From NCBI RefSeq assembly GCF_040802235.1, contig NC_133166.1:112234991-112298990 (forward strand): a DNA stretch of 64,000 bases, given 5' to 3'. Source of the stretch: Manis javanica. Its lineage: Eukaryota > Chordata > Mammalia > Pholidota > Manidae. The notes under the pieces were generated by a model. That model did not search any database, had not been told where the DNA came from, and was given only the letters and a program-made list of their open reading frames with translations. Shown in pieces: positions 44,641-57,217 of this stretch; within the stretch, counting starts at the first letter, position 1, and each line of letters opens with the position of its first letter. Both the position numbers and the translations under genes were made by a program.

Positions 44641-46847
44641 GTAAAGACAGGAGCGCGGGTCCTAACAGGCATGCCGAGCCAGCCAGGCCGGATGGGAAGG
44701 AGCACGGGCTGACTCCATCCCTATAAATTCTCCCCAGTGCCAGACAGCACCCCAGTGGGTGCCCGGGGACCAGCATGAGGGGAGAACTGGTGACAGAGGG
44801 TCACAGAGGAGCCCCTCAGCGAGGGCAAGGGGCAGGGGCTGCCCGTGGGCCACAGGGGTGGAGTGCCAGGGGGTGTGCCAGGGCAGGACCCCCTAGAACT
44901 TGGTCCTATTTCCAAGTGCAGGGCACATCATGGAGAGTTTCCGAAGTTGAGGACCCCACTTGGCGCTGCAGCCACACACACGCACACCCCCAGGCCTCCC
45001 TTGCTCTCTCTCAGAGTCCCCAGCCAGAGTCCCACCCCAACCAGTGCTGCCTGGGGAGTGGGCTGTTCAGGCCACAGCCCCACCCATGGGATGGAACGTG
45101 CTGCGTCTGGGCTCCCATATGCCATCTGCATCCAGGGAGAGGAAGCCCCTCGGGCGGCCTATCCTGGACACCCCTGCCATGGTCTCAGCAGGCAGAAGGC
45201 CGGGCACAACAGGGCCCGGCAGGGACGCAGCGGCCAGTGCAGGAGAAGCTGCGGGTATCAGGCTGGGCAGCAGGCCGGATAGGCTGGGGCACTTCGGAAG
45301 GACCTTGCAGAGCCTCTGTCCAGCTGAGAGGGCCAGGCCTGTGCAGGAAGGGAGGGTAGCCGTGGTCAAGAAGAGGGGCTGCCTTCCCAGGACGGGGCCC
45401 CGGGAGCCTGACGGTGCAGACCGGAGCCCGGACGCCAAGGCCAGCCTCACATGACAACCCCGACAGGGGGCAGGAAAGGGAAGGAAGCTGCTGATGGCAG
45501 AAAGGGCCTCCCGTCATGTGCTCCGAGGTCAGCAGGCCTGGGGCCCAGCTGCGGTCACTCAGTGCAAGTCCTGGGGGAGGGGTGGCCTGTACATCTGCCC
45601 TAGGGCACAGCTCACCTGGGGCCCCTCCCCTGCGCCCCGAGCCCGGGGACCCTGCAGTCACTCGGTGGTCTCTCTGCCTCTGTCTCCTGCAGGGCCCTCC
45701 CTGGGGACACCCACCCCCACGTCAGGAGCTGCCACCCCTCAGGGTGTCCCTCATGTCCTTCCAGGTGCAGGCCTTTGCCAGTGCCCTTTCTGCCCCCTTC
45801 CCAGCCCTGCTCCCCGGGTCCCTTTCCCCCTCTCCTTCCTGTCTCTGCTGAACCAGAGCTGCTCCTGGCAAGGTCCCCCGGGCCTTTGGGGGGCCCCCCA
45901 GCACCCACAGTCCTCTGCTCACTTCTGGGCCTCCTCAGTCTCCACCCTGTGTCTGTGCCTGGACACTTGTCCCCCACGGTCGGGGGGGCTGCTTCCTCCC
46001 TGTGCCCCCCGTGCACTGCCCCCTGCCCCTCTCCTGACAGTTCCTAAGGCCGCTGTCCTCTCCTGCGTTACTACACTTATCACTTCCATTCCCCGTGGCC
46101 CCCAGGCCTGTCCACTCCCAGAGAACAGGGACCCTTGTCTGCTCTGCTCACCAGTGTTGAAAGCTAGCGCTTGGCCCCTCAGGGTGGCACACAAATGCCC
46201 CATCATCCTGTGGGGGCAGGGCACGCCCTCTGCCTCTGCCTGGGGACAGTGGAGACTTTGGGGCCCCAGGTGCACCAGGCCTTCTGGGGAGCACTCCTGA
46301 GGGGAGGCCCCCAGGACCCAGCCCACATGGAGGGGGAGCCCGGGGGCCCCTCAGCCCCGCCCAGGCTTGCATCACTGCTCTCCAGGGGGAGCACCCTGGT
46401 GGGGCAGGACCCTGGAAACTCAGTGCAGTGAGCAGCAGGCCTGGCCATGGTTGGGAGGCTTGGGTCTGCCTCCCAGCAGCAGCCCCCCACATCCGGCCTG
46501 CCTGCTAACCGTACACAGGTCCCTCACCTGGGCTCCTCACGACCTCCGCCTGCTGCCCAGTGACTGCACGCGAGTTCCCACTCCCGTGCATCCTCAGGGC
46601 TAACGGAGCCCAGAGGAACCGCATGCAGAACTCAGCTGGCGCCAGTGCTGGGGCCCCAGCTCCACCAGAAGAGCCCTGTCCGTCCTCCGCTGGCCTTCCT
46701 TTGAAGGCCAGCCTCCCTGCCTCAGGGTCACCAGGGGCTCTCCCAGGCCCCCACACTTCTCCCTCCCTCTGTGGATCCTCTCAGGCTGTCCCTTCACCAA
46801 AGCCCTCAGCTTCCTGCTGTGATGGCCCTGCAGCCCAGAGGGGACAG
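44641..46847. other. GC-rich intergenic island within the desert
   Basis: About 2 kb of GC-rich unique sequence set between L1 and LTR elements. Long open frames run through it on both strands (for example 45494-46300 plus and 45185-45661 minus), but none shows a domain, codon bias or splice sites. No gene is supported. Confidence 0.5.
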
Positions 46848-47388
46848 TGAGGGCTTCTGCAGGGACCATGGCCAGGTGGCCCCGAGGTGTGCCCCTGAGA
46901 CGTGCAGATTATTTTGAGCTGAAAACCAAGCCCAAAAGACTCTGAAAGACACGCTGACCTCCCACCCCACGTGCATAGAAAGAATTTAGGTGGAGGGCTT
47001 GTCCAGGAGGAGAGCTGGGCCCTGGATAGCTGCCCTGCAATGTGACGCAAGGAGGGATGCAGCTAAAGCTGCTACATTCCTCTCTGTGCCCCAACCCCCA
47101 TAGTTTCCGGGCAGCCCAAAAAACATTTGTTTACCAAACATTTACTCTCTTCATATTCCTGTGAATAGCTTTGCTTTTCCTTTGAAGTCTCAGGTCCCTA
47201 CCCCCTCCTCCTTGACATATATGCCTATTGCCCCTGACTGTCTTTGGAACCCATGTCTGTGGCTTCCCCATATAAACGTAATTAAACATCGTGTTTTTGT
47301 CTCCTGTTAGACTGTCTCTTGTCAATTCAATTCCCAGACCAGCTAGAAGAACCTTGAGGGGTGGGGGGAATTTCTTCCTCCCCAACAG
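46848..47388 (+). mobile_element. solo LTR, copy C of the three-copy family
   Basis: It starts TGAGGGCTTCTGCAGGGACC and ends GGGGGAATTTCTTCCTCCCC followed by AACA. Internal blocks shared with copies A and B include AAAAGACTCTGAAAGACACG, TTTACTCTCTTCATATTCCTG, TTTGGAACCCATGTCTGTGG and AATTCCCAGACCAGCTAG. It is a class I-like solo LTR. No internal retroviral sequence flanks it. Confidence 0.8.
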
Positions 47389-48236
47389 TCACACTGCATG
47401 CCTGCTCTGTGCTGCCCTCACGCAGAGATTCTGCATCAAGATCCCATCACAGACAAGAGACTAAGGCTCATAAAGGCTGAGTAACTGGCAGATATCTGGG
47501 GCAGGGCACACCAGGGCTGTCTAGCAGAGCTTCCTGAAAGCAGTGAATCAGGGAAGAGCAGGGGGCAACCCAGGTCACTCACAGGGTGGGGGGCTGCATC
47601 CACAGCTCCCGCTGCCCTCTGGGGCCCTCTAGGATTGAGAGTGGAAGCCTCAGGACCTGCTTCCAGGGGGGGCCAAGGCCCATGCTCCCTGCCATTCAGC
47701 TCCTGGGGTCTCCCCAAGGGGGCCCAGCCAGCCCCAGTGGGGAGGCCCAAGGAGCCAGATCTCAGAAGAATCCAGGCATTGTTCACAGGGCACAGGGACC
47801 ACCTGCCCTGACCACTCTCCCTGCCCTTCTGAGTCACTGCTCCAAAGAGACAGGGCAATGCAGTCCCAGGCCCATTTGTCTAGCTGCCTGGAAGGGGCTG
47901 GGTGTCCCAGAGGGGCTGCATCCCCCAAGGTAGGTGGGCCCTGACCCTAGCCTCAGCCCAGAACAGGAGCAGCAGGAGAGGCCTTCTGGCCCTGGGTGGG
48001 GTAGGTGACAGCCTCAGGGAGAGAGAAGGTCTATTCCGGGAACAGAACAGGCTCTACTGGGAGAAGAGGTGGCTGGGGACCCACCTGACCTGAGCACCCC
48101 CTGCTGTGAGGTGGCCCTGGGGCCACTGGGGCCCTGCCCACAGACGAACAGCAATGTGGGCTCCCCTTCCCTTTGCTTTCTGGGTGGACTTGTGCCAGGC
48201 AGCTGCATCTGGGGAGGTCTCTCCCTGCACACAAGG
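47389..48236. other. intergenic, nothing recognised
   Basis: GC-neutral unique sequence between two LTRs. No gene or repeat firmly recognised. Confidence 0.45.
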
Positions 48237-49211
48237 TGAAACCTCCACCTGGATAGGGAGGGTTCCCGACTATGAATGAGAAAGAATTCTCGAGAATTCA
48301 TTAGAGCAAGAGTAGAAATGAAAGACCGAGCTGCTTTGCAGGGCGGCCGAGCACAGGAAAGAGGGAGCAGAAAGCTCACTGAACAACTACTAGGCATAGG
48401 GCAGTCTCCCTTGCCATCTCCTGAAGCCAGGGTCACCGGGCATCCGTGTCCGCTTGGGTCCGCTTGGCATGGGGACTAAGCCCCTACCACCCCAGGATTT
48501 GGGGGAGCCACGGAGCTTTTATGTTCTGAGATTATGTTCTGAGAACTTCCCAAAGAAAGGAGATTTTCAGGCAGGCTAAGATCAGACAGCACAGCAGCAG
48601 TTCTGTCCCAGTCACCAAGGCGATGGAAACATGCAGGCCCAAATTTGAGCTCTTAGCAGCCCCTTCCTACCTACCAGGAGTAAAGCAGAGACAGAGTGAA
48701 GGCTTGGAGATAGAGGAAATAGCCAAGAAGCTTACGCTGGAAGACAGCAGAGACTAAATGCATTACGTTGAGCAGTGAGAAAGATTATTTAAAAGTATGC
48801 ACTTAAAGAAAGGAAAGTGCGGGCGACCTCAGAGAGGAGGTGCACAGAAAGGCTGGGGACTCTATCTTTTCAGGATTATCAAGAATGTGACAAAGGGCCG
48901 GGGGTACAGACTCGTAAAGGGGTCTCAAGATGCTTATTTCCGGTGATACACATTATATCTCTTCTATTATCAGTCCTCCAGGTAATTCTGCAAAATTAAC
49001 ACAAGAAACAGGTCGGTTTGTCTTCAGGATAGCAGCTTCCTTCTGTGAGCCCATCAGTCAAGAACGCCTGCCCTCCCCCCAAAGTGGGTTCAATTATTGT
49101 CTGTCGATGAAAGAGTATGTTGGGAATCTTACCTCCTAACTTCCTGGTTTTTAAAATGGAAACAGCCTTAAGATGGAATCTCTCCTGTTCTTACTTCACT
49201 TGTTTATATCA
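48237..49211 (-). mobile_element. probable class I-like LTR, antisense
   Basis: On the minus strand it opens near TGATATAAACAAGTGAAGTA with AGAACAGGAGAGATTCCATC and TTAAGGCTGTTTCCATTTTA. It closes with TTCTACTCTTGCTCTAATGA, TTCTCATTCATAGTCGGGAA and a CCTCCCTATCCAGG block. This resembles U3-start and U5-end wording of gammaretrovirus-like LTRs. It is a different family from the three-copy one. Both borders are approximate, and no internal part is seen. Confidence 0.5.
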
Positions 49212-50914
49212 GCTTTTTGGAAAACTAGTCACGATGCTTGTCCTGTCTTTGTCCTATCTCAGACTGACGCAAAATGGCCTGGGGTCCCTTCTTGGGGGGA
49301 AGTCCGAATACCCCAGGGACAGCCAGCTCAGTGTGACTGAGGAGGGTGGTCAGCTGTGTCCAGCTCCTGGGGGGTGGTCAGTGGCCACCACTGGGGGTGG
49401 AGGTGAAAGCAGGTGCTGGGCAGTGACCCTCTGCTCCTCGGGCCTGCAGGTGCTAGGACACAAGTCATGCTTGTTCTGTGGGACATTTGGAGGGGCCACA
49501 AGTTCTCAGGAGAAGCCACAGACACTGCTCAAGCTTTTCCTGACATGCAGGAAGCCAGCTTTGGAAACAAGCAATCTGGCCCATCAGGCCCAGCGCCCCA
49601 GGCCCCACCTGCCCATACTAGAGCCCTAGCCCCCCTGCTCAGCCTCCCTCAGGGCATCCGAGCCCCACCCCGGACTCCATCAGGGGCCACTCCCATGCTG
49701 GGCACTCCAGGATTCAGGCCCCTGGCCCTCTATCCTTACCCTGCCTGCCTGCCCGAGCTCTCACGCTTGAGGCCCTGAAGCCCCTGGCCAGCGGACTCCC
49801 ACACCCCTGTCCCTCCCTGGCCTCACTGTTGTGCCCACTGCCCTGCGGCGCCCAGCCTGTCTCCCCAGGAGTGGGCTGGGGGCGGCGCTGCCTCCCCACA
49901 GCTGGCCGGGTGCATGGCTACGTGGGGCATGCAGCCTGGCTGGCCTCTCCTGCGTCCCAGCACCAGGGCCTTCTTCGGGCCCTGGAGCTCTCCACCCTGG
50001 TCCCATCCCAGGGTCCCCGCACCGCCCCGAGGCTCTCCTACCCTCCCAAGGCTGCCTTCACTCCGGGGCTGCTCCCATTCGCCAGTCAGCAGGGTCGTGG
50101 AGACCCCCACCTCCCGACTCTACAGCAGCGGCTCAGCTGACCCCTCTGGACCTGCTGGATGGTCACCAGCTCATCTACTGGCGCACGCCTCGGTTTGGGT
50201 GTAGCTGCCCCCAGAATGCAGGCCTGTGCCTATCTTGTTCATCCCCGCTGTGCAGTGGCCGGCTGGCACAGGTGGTGCCGTGGGTTTCCTGAATGAGGAG
50301 GGGGGTCCGACCCAGCTTGGGGAAGAGTCAGTGTGCAATGCCTCCAGGCGCCAAGGCCACGTGGCTGCCAGCCCCCTGCCCCAGCTCCCCCGGGCAGCCA
50401 TGACAGATCATGCCCAGGGCCCTGGCTCAGGGCTTAACCTTTGGGGCAGGCACGCCTACTGCAGAAGGCTTGTGAGCCACTGGGACCCTGGTCTCCTTTT
50501 CATCAGCACCTGGACTAGACCCTACAGTGCTGCTGTGTTCTCAAGGCATCTGGGCCTTGTCCCCTCTCAGAATGTGGATTCGGAGCCCAGCATGGTCAGC
50601 GGTGTGCATGTGTATGTGTGTGTGTTGAGGTGGGGGTGGCTTTAAATGTCATGAGTGTCCCACCCTCCAGAGTAGACTACAGCGCCTCTGTCACACTGGG
50701 CTCACCCAGGTGCCCCAGATGCCGTCCACGCACCCACCCCCACCCCAGCTTGCTGTGCTGCAGAACCATGTCCTACGTGAGCACAGAACCGGGGGACACT
50801 GGCTGCTGCACATGGAGAAGCCAAGGGCCCCGGTGGGGGCACACAACCCTCCTGGGTTCTGCAGGTTGGACGATGGTGCAGGGGCAGAGGCCAGGTGGGA
50901 GGCCCTGATTGACC

Positions 50915-50993
50915 CTGTCCTGGGGTTGGGGTCGTGGAGCTTAGTGGGTGGTTGGCTCTGGTGCAAGAGCATAAGGACACGAAGCACCTTTAG
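50915..50993 (+). repeat. direct duplicate, left copy
   Basis: The first 47 bases (CTGTCCTGGGGTTGGGGTCG onward to TTGGCTCTGG) match 51841-51887 with two differences. The right copy lacks about 15 bases (GCAAGAGCATAAGG region). Both then share CGAAGCACCT and TAG. Confidence 0.85.
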
Positions 50994-51840
50994 CCAGGTC
51001 AGGTCCCTGTCCCTCAGGGCACCTGGGACCCCAAGCCCAGGACCAGGAGTGAATCTGGAACAGCTGGTCCCCAGATACCCCTCCCCCTGCTCCCCCTCCT
51101 TCCACCTGCGCCCCTCCCCCTGCTCCATCCCCTGTGCCCCACACCCCCCTATCCCCTGTGCCCTGCACTCCCTCCCCTGCCCTAACTCACGTCTCCCACC
51201 CGTCCCCCACCCTCTGGCCAACAGTAGCTGACCTGAAGCTAATGCCTTCACAAGACCGCCTCCGCAGGCCTTACCCAACTAATACCCTGAGCCTGGGGCT
51301 GGGGCCTCAGAGTGCTGCACACCCGCCTTCCTCTTAAGGGCCAGGGTGGAGGGGCTTGAGCGCCTGACAGCCAGAGAGGCAGGCCCAGGGGAAGGCAGGG
51401 AGGGAGGAAGGCGGGGGTGGGGAGCAGGCGTGACTCAGCATCTCTGCTGCTCCCCACCCGCATCCTGGGAGGACCTGGTGGGGAGCCACCTCCTGCCCTG
51501 GACCCAGGCGGCCCACTGGAAGTCTGCCCTCTGGCCAGCGCCCCTCAGCCCTGGGGCTACACACAGGGCCTGCACACCCTTCCTTACCCTCACGACACCA
51601 GTAAGCCACTGTCCAGAGCTCTAGTGGAAGGGGGTGGCGGCGACAGTTTCCTCTGGAGTTTTGCACTGTGACCCCTGGGGGGTCTTAGAGCCTCCAGGTG
51701 AGACCCCAGGCCAGGGACAAGGCAGAGAAGAGACCACCTGCTGATTAGGAGCGCCCCCCAATCCTCCTCCCCCTTTAACTGAGGGGAAGGAGGGAGGGAG
51801 GGAAGCCAGCCCAGCCATGCAGGTCACAGGCCTCCAGGTC

Positions 51841-51904
51841 CTGTCCTGGGGTTGGGGTCGTGGAGCTTGGTGGGTGGCTGGCTCTGGCCACGAAGCACCT
51901 CTAG
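51841..51904 (+). repeat. direct duplicate, right copy
   Basis: Second copy of the block at 50915-50993, 926 bases further on. The intervening sequence is not duplicated. Confidence 0.85.
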
Positions 51905-52289
51905 CTTTAGTGCCCGGCCTGTCTATGCTCAAGGCGGGCAGCCTCCCAGTGTGTGAATTTGCCACAAATTATCACCCCTCTACCGTCCTGGGGACACAGC
52001 TCCTCTGGGCTTCAGGAGCTTCCTCCTCAGGGCTGCTGTCCATGGAGTGAGTGCACGTTCGTGCCCGACATGGTGACCAGGTGCATTTCTGCTGGATGCC
52101 CGCCCGGCTGTGGGGCCGCTGGCTCGGGGAGGCTCAGGCCCAGCCTTAGCGGACAGGGCCACATGGCTTTCCACGGTGTCTGTGCCAGGTCCCCGTCCCA
52201 CCAGCTGGCACAGCCCGATTGCCCCCCACTCCCGACTACTGGTGTTTTCCAGTGCTTCCCATGCAGCAGCTCCGGCAGGCGGGTAGGAC

Positions 52290-53475
52290 GTGGACCAGCT
52301 TTGAATTGCCATTTTCCTGATGAGCACCTTTCACACGTTTGTCAGGCGCCCGGGGCCCCTGCCCTGCGCAGAGGGGCCGTGAGTTGCCTGCATGTTCGTT
52401 TCCGCCTGGCTGTCTTCTTGGTACCGGCTCGCAGCTCTTTTACATCACGGAGCCGCGCTGCCTGTCAGATTCACGTGATGAAAACACATTTCCTCCCTGG
52501 GGCGGGCCTTGTCCACGCTCTCAGTGTGGTGTATTTTGAAGAACTGAAGCTGTGAATCTTAGCATAGCTAATTTATCATTCTCCCCCTGTAAGACACTGG
52601 TCCTGTAGCCACCATGACGGTACCACACAGAGTAGTTTCCTGTCCTACAAATCCTCTGTGACCCACCTGTTCACCCCCGTCCCCCGAGCCCCTAGCCACC
52701 ACTGACCCCCCACCATCCACGGTGTCGCCTTTTCCAGAGTGTCACAGAGGGGCTCACACAGTGCGTGGCCTTCCCAGGTCGGCTTCCCCGGTGGTCCTGT
52801 GCGTGTGAGGGCCCTCGTGTGTTCTCCTGGCCCGATGGCGCGTCTCTCTTTAGTGCAGAATAACACCCGTTGTCGGGCTGCTCCACAGTCCGTCCGTCAC
52901 CTGTGGAGGATGCCTTGGTTGCTTCCAGGTTTGGGCCGTTATGGATAAATCTGCTGTAAACATCGGTGTGCGGGGTTTGGTGTGGACGTAGTTTTCAGCT
53001 CCCCTGGGTAAATACAAGGAGCGTGATTGCTGCATCGCATGGTTAGAATGAGTGTGGCTTTGCAAGGAACCGTCAAGTCGTCTTCTGACACGGCTGTTCC
53101 TACCGCGTGTGGGGGTCCCTGCCGCGCCTCATCCTTGCCAGCCTTCGGGGTGCCAGTGTCCTGGATCTCGGGCCCTCTCCTAGGTGCAGCACGGCGGGGT
53201 CTCACGGGTGCTTCCGTCTGCATTTCCCATGCGCTGCAAGTGGCCCTCCTGTGTTTCTTGGCCTCTGTACATCTTCAGCAGGTTCACTAAGACCTTTGGC
53301 TCATTTTTTAGGTAGGTTGTTTGTTCTCTGAGTTTTAAGAGCTCTTGGCCTACTTTGGATGGCAGTCCGTTATCAGATGTGTCTTCCACAACTATTTTTT
53401 TCACTCCACACCTTGTTTTTTCACTCTCTGTAGCTTTCAGATGTTTGGTATTTTTTTGATTCCCATCTAAACAAT
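52290..53475 (-). mobile_element. L1M 3'-end sequence, antisense (probably two pieces)
   Basis: TTTGAATTGCCATTTTCCTG near 52300 is ORF2-end wording. From about 52560 a new run begins with 3'-UTR-like blocks (GAGCCCCTAGCCACCACTGA). It passes through GCCTTGGTTGCTTCCAGGTT, TTATGGATAAATCTGCTGTA, GCGTGATTGCTGCATCGCAT and GCATTTCCCATGCGCTGCAA, and ends near GCAGTCCGTTATCAGATGTG. All of this is the complement of L1 sense. The order suggests two neighbouring antisense copies. Confidence 0.8.
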
Positions 53476-53639
53476 GGATCTTTACTGTTGAAATTCATGA
53501 TTCCAATGGAGACGGCTCCCTTTGTCTTTTTTCCCCTAAAGGATTTACCCCTGGGGTGTATCTTGCTAATCTACCTGCGGTGTGAAGGAGGGGTGGGTGG
53601 GGGATCCCCCCTGGGGATCCCCCCCCAACCCTGCAGTCC

Positions 53640-54460
53640 ACCTGGAATGCCATCCGTCCCCCACCGCCTTTCCTCCTCCGTCATCTCTTGGCCTATCTTT
53701 GCCTCATACCACAGTGCCTTTAGACGGCTGTTATCTCTTAAATGTCATCCCCACCACTGAAACTGCCCTCTGGAGGTCAGATTGCTACATCCAACGGTCA
53801 GCGCAAGCTGCACCTTCCTCCTGCTGGGCAGCTGACACGGTGGCCACACCCTGGGCATCTGCTTTCCTCCCTGGCTTCCAGCCTTTCCTGTCTGGGTCTC
53901 TCCCTCCCCAGCTGCTCAGTCCCCTTTGTGATTCTCTCACCTCTCAGGCTTGGGGAGCACACCAAGCCTCTAATAGTCTCTGCCTACCCTTAGCCCTCGA
54001 TTGCATCCAATCTCACTATTCAAATACCATTGAACGGCAATGACTCCCAGGTTTCTATCTCAGCTTGGCACTCTCCCCTCAATTCCCACTTCCAGCAGCT
54101 GCTGCCACTCAACAGTGCCACTGGTATGTCCCACGGACATCACCTCGAGGGACACATCAAGACCCAAGCTCCCAGCCTTCCTCCCCAGACCCCATCCGCC
54201 TGCACTGATTCCCGACTCTGCCAACAGAAAGCCATACTTCTGGCTATTTTTCACTGACTCCATTAGTCCTATCTCTCGGGAAATCCTATCGGCCTGGCCT
54301 CAAAATGGCATCCCAAACAGCATGCCTCTCACCCTCTCCTTGGCTGCCGTCCTAGCCCAGATACTGCCCAGCCCAGTGTGTCCTCTCCCAGCCCTGTGCC
54401 CTCGCCGCAAGACACAGTGGAGCGATGCTGATCAGGACCCCACAGCTCGTCCAACTCAGA
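53640..54460 (+). mobile_element. L2 LINE fragment, sense
   Basis: ATGACTCCCAGGTTTCTATC, TTGGCACTCTCCCCTCAATT, and a CCTCAAAATGGCATCCCAAA block followed by GCTGCCGTCCTAGCCCAG match, in order, the pyrimidine-rich part of the L2 ORF2 region. It is one of the longest L2 tracts in the window but heavily mutated. Confidence 0.7.
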
Positions 54461-56879
54461 TGAGCCAGGGTCCCCCAGGGTCCAGACATCTGAGTGGCCT
54501 GGCAGGGTCGTTCCCTCTGCCCCGCCCGTCTCTGCCTGCTCGTGCCTCCTTCCCTGACCCCCCATCTCTTAAGAGGCTGCTCGTTGTAGCCCTCTCCCCT
54601 CCCCACCGTCACCCCCATGTCCCGCCCCGCCTGGACGCCCCCCTGGGCACTTACCTCCTTTCAAGGCCCCGTGTGCCGTGTCCAGTGTGTAGATGCCACA
54701 AGGGAAGGAATCCTGGCTGTTCCCAAGATCAGAGCACCCACAGCCTGGCATGTGGTGGGCGGAGGACAGCTATGTGGGGGTGAACAGATGCACAGGGTCC
54801 CAGAGGGACAGATGCACAGGCACGGGAGTGGCGGGGACATGGCTTCTAATCCCCTCCCATCCCCTGACTCACCCAGGCAGGACTCTCCCCATCTGGGCCT
54901 CTTCTCTCCATCCTGGAGAGTCAAGGGTTAGGCTAACGGTTTCTAGACCCTGGCGCCCACGCATGAGGAGCCAGAGATGCAGGAGCCAGGCCCCCGGCTC
55001 CTTGCTGGGCTGAGGTCTCCAGGACTCCCATGCCAGCTGAGCTAACCTGGGTGCCCTGCCCCCACCAGGCCTGCCTTCAGAGCTGTCCCCAGTGGGCACT
55101 TGCATGTATCCAGGTCCTGCAGTTCCTGCTGGGCCCACTGCCCTCTTCCTGACCTTGCCCTACATCTGGCAGGGCACAGGGTTTCCAGGAACACAGGGCC
55201 CTGGGCTGGAGCCCCTGCATGTGACGTGAATACAGTTCTGTCTGGTGTTGGGCGGTGGAGGCCCTGCAGCCATGGCTCATAGCGCTGCCCACGAGGAAGG
55301 TGCCCTGAGCTCCTCCCTGGGGAGGCAGCCTCAGGTCCCAATGAGCCGCCTCTTCTGCTTCATTGCACCCCAAGCCTCCGTTGGCTTCCAGGGAGGTGGA
55401 GAATCAGGAATCTAAGCGGGAGATGGAGGGGGCAGAGACAGGAGACAGGACCCCTGGGTGCCACTGGTGGGCACAGGCAGGGGTCTACAGACCCTTCTAT
55501 CCCTTCCACACAAAGCTGTCCAGCACGTGCCAGGCGCTGCTTTGCACTGAATGGACTGAAAGGTGGTCCCTGCAGGAGGCGGGGGCCTTCCACCCTGTGG
55601 GCCACCAGAGGGTCCCTTCTCAAAAGCTGCTGCAGTCCTCCAGGGAAGCCAAGGTTCTCAGTCCTGTTTGTGCTAGCCCTGGCCAGATGCAACTGGCTGC
55701 CATATCCCACCTCTGACCCCTCCAACTGTCCACACCACCTCTCCCGCCCACACCCTCTGGTGGCCTCACCAGCCTCATCAACGCCTCTGGAGAAGCTGTA
55801 GGCAGGACGCTCTGAGGTGTGTGTCTCCGTACCCACCACCTGAGCATCACGGGACACACATGGCCTTGTCCACTGCTGGGCATTGCAACTGTGGACAGTG
55901 AACCAGGGGGATGCCAGCTGGAACCACCTTCCCGTGCTTGCCGGTGTCCAGCCCAGGGGCAGCCCCACTGACCTCTCTGAGATACCAGCCTGCTGGGAGG
56001 GAGGGGGGGCACCCCATGCTGGGGTCCTGCTCTGGGCCTGCACCCAGAGCCACTTAGACCCCAAGGACCTGGAGTCAGATTCTGAAGGAAGGAAATTTGC
56101 TTTGCTCCTGGATTTAGTCTAGAACCACCCAGATGAAGCCAGGACTATGTGGAGCAGCCAGGTGTCCAGGCCAGGTTTGGTGATGGTCACTGGTCTGTGG
56201 CCTTCGGGCTGACAGTGGGGGATTTGCCTGGAGTCAGGGTCCTCATTTATTTGGTGGTTTCAGGGAAGATGGGACTCCAGTCCTGCCTGCTGTGTGCCCA
56301 GGCAGCAGGCAGGACCTCTTGAGAAGGGCCCTGGGTGTGCCTCCCCACAAAAGCTCCTTTTTGTTCATGTCCTGCTCCAATGTCACCTTCCAGGGAGGCC
56401 TGTCCCAGGAGCCCTGACTTCTAGCACACTCCCCGTTTACTTTCCTTCTTGACGTGGCCCCTGACACCTGTGCAAACCCTTTCCTCTGGGCCTGGGCTGG
56501 AGGGATGGGCCCCGTGGGCCCCACCCCGCCCTCTCCTCGGACACTGGGTCTCAGCTGCGGACAGCAAACTGGGCATGAAGGAGTGGGTGGCCGGCTCCTG
56601 GAGGGCAGTGGGTCAGTGTGGCCCCAGCTCGCTGAGCACTGCCTGAGCAAGGGACTCCCTACCAGCCCTCCCAGGTGGGTGGAGGGCCTCAGCTGGGAGA
56701 CCCGCTGCCCGGAGTCCTCTGAGGGGGCCGTGGGAGCCTCAGAGGAAGGAGGGCCCAGGGCCGCTAGGGCAGGGCCAGGCCCAGGGCTGCTCCTCTGCTG
56801 AGACGTGGGAACGATGCTGGGGGTGGTGGCGGGGGTTGTGGACCCTTGGAGAGGGAGGCTAAGGCCCGTCTGGGTGGCT
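54461..56879. other. GC-rich DNA upstream of CTSD
   Basis: No gene is supported. A short L2 tail is likely at about 56350-56450 (CAATGTCACCTTCCAGGGAGG block). The sequence becomes steadily more GC- and CpG-rich toward the CTSD promoter. Confidence 0.5.
56350..56450 (+). mobile_element. L2 LINE 3'-end fragment
   Basis: CTGCTCCAATGTCACCTTCC followed by AGGGAGGCCTGTCCC is the common L2 tail phrase (AAATGTCACCTTCTC..GAGGCCTTCCC). Confidence 0.5.
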
Positions 56880-57209
56880 GGAGCTTCCGGAGTGCCGTGT
56901 GGGCGACTGCCAGGCAAGGAGAGGGACGGCAGGAGGCCTGGGGCGGCGCGGGTTACCGGGAGGGCGCGGGGCAGGGCCCTGCAGGGCGGAGGGGCCTCGG
57001 TCCGGCACGCGGCCGGGAAACCAGCCCGCTGGAGCCGCCCCGGGGCTGTCGCCTGCCCGGCGCCTTCCTGGGTCGCGGCGGCCGGGCGCTGGTGGAGAGG
57101 TAGGGCGGCCCCGGGCGTCGTGCGCGGCCCCGACGGGCGCTCGTGGAGGGAGGGGCCTCGCCCCGCCCCCGGCCCCGCCCCGAGCCCGCCCCGCGCAAGC
57201 CGACGGGCA

Positions 57210-57217
57210 CACGTGAC
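57210..57217 (+). promoter_or_regulatory. CTSD: CLEAR-type E-box
   Basis: CACGTGAC, about 95 bases before the expected start site. It is the core and right flank of GTCACGTGAC. The left flank reads CA instead of GT. Confidence 0.65.

Larger units (their letters stand above)
49212..52289. other. GC-rich intergenic DNA with a local duplication
   Basis: Unique GC-rich sequence. A block of about 65-79 bases at 50915-50993 recurs at 51841-51904. C-rich, pyrimidine-rich low-complexity sequence lies at 51070-51200. No gene is supported. Confidence 0.5.

Noticed and set aside
45185-46300. Possible unannotated gene in the GC-rich island
   Set aside because: Overlapping frames on both strands, no codon preference for either, no recognisable motif and no CpG-island promoter.
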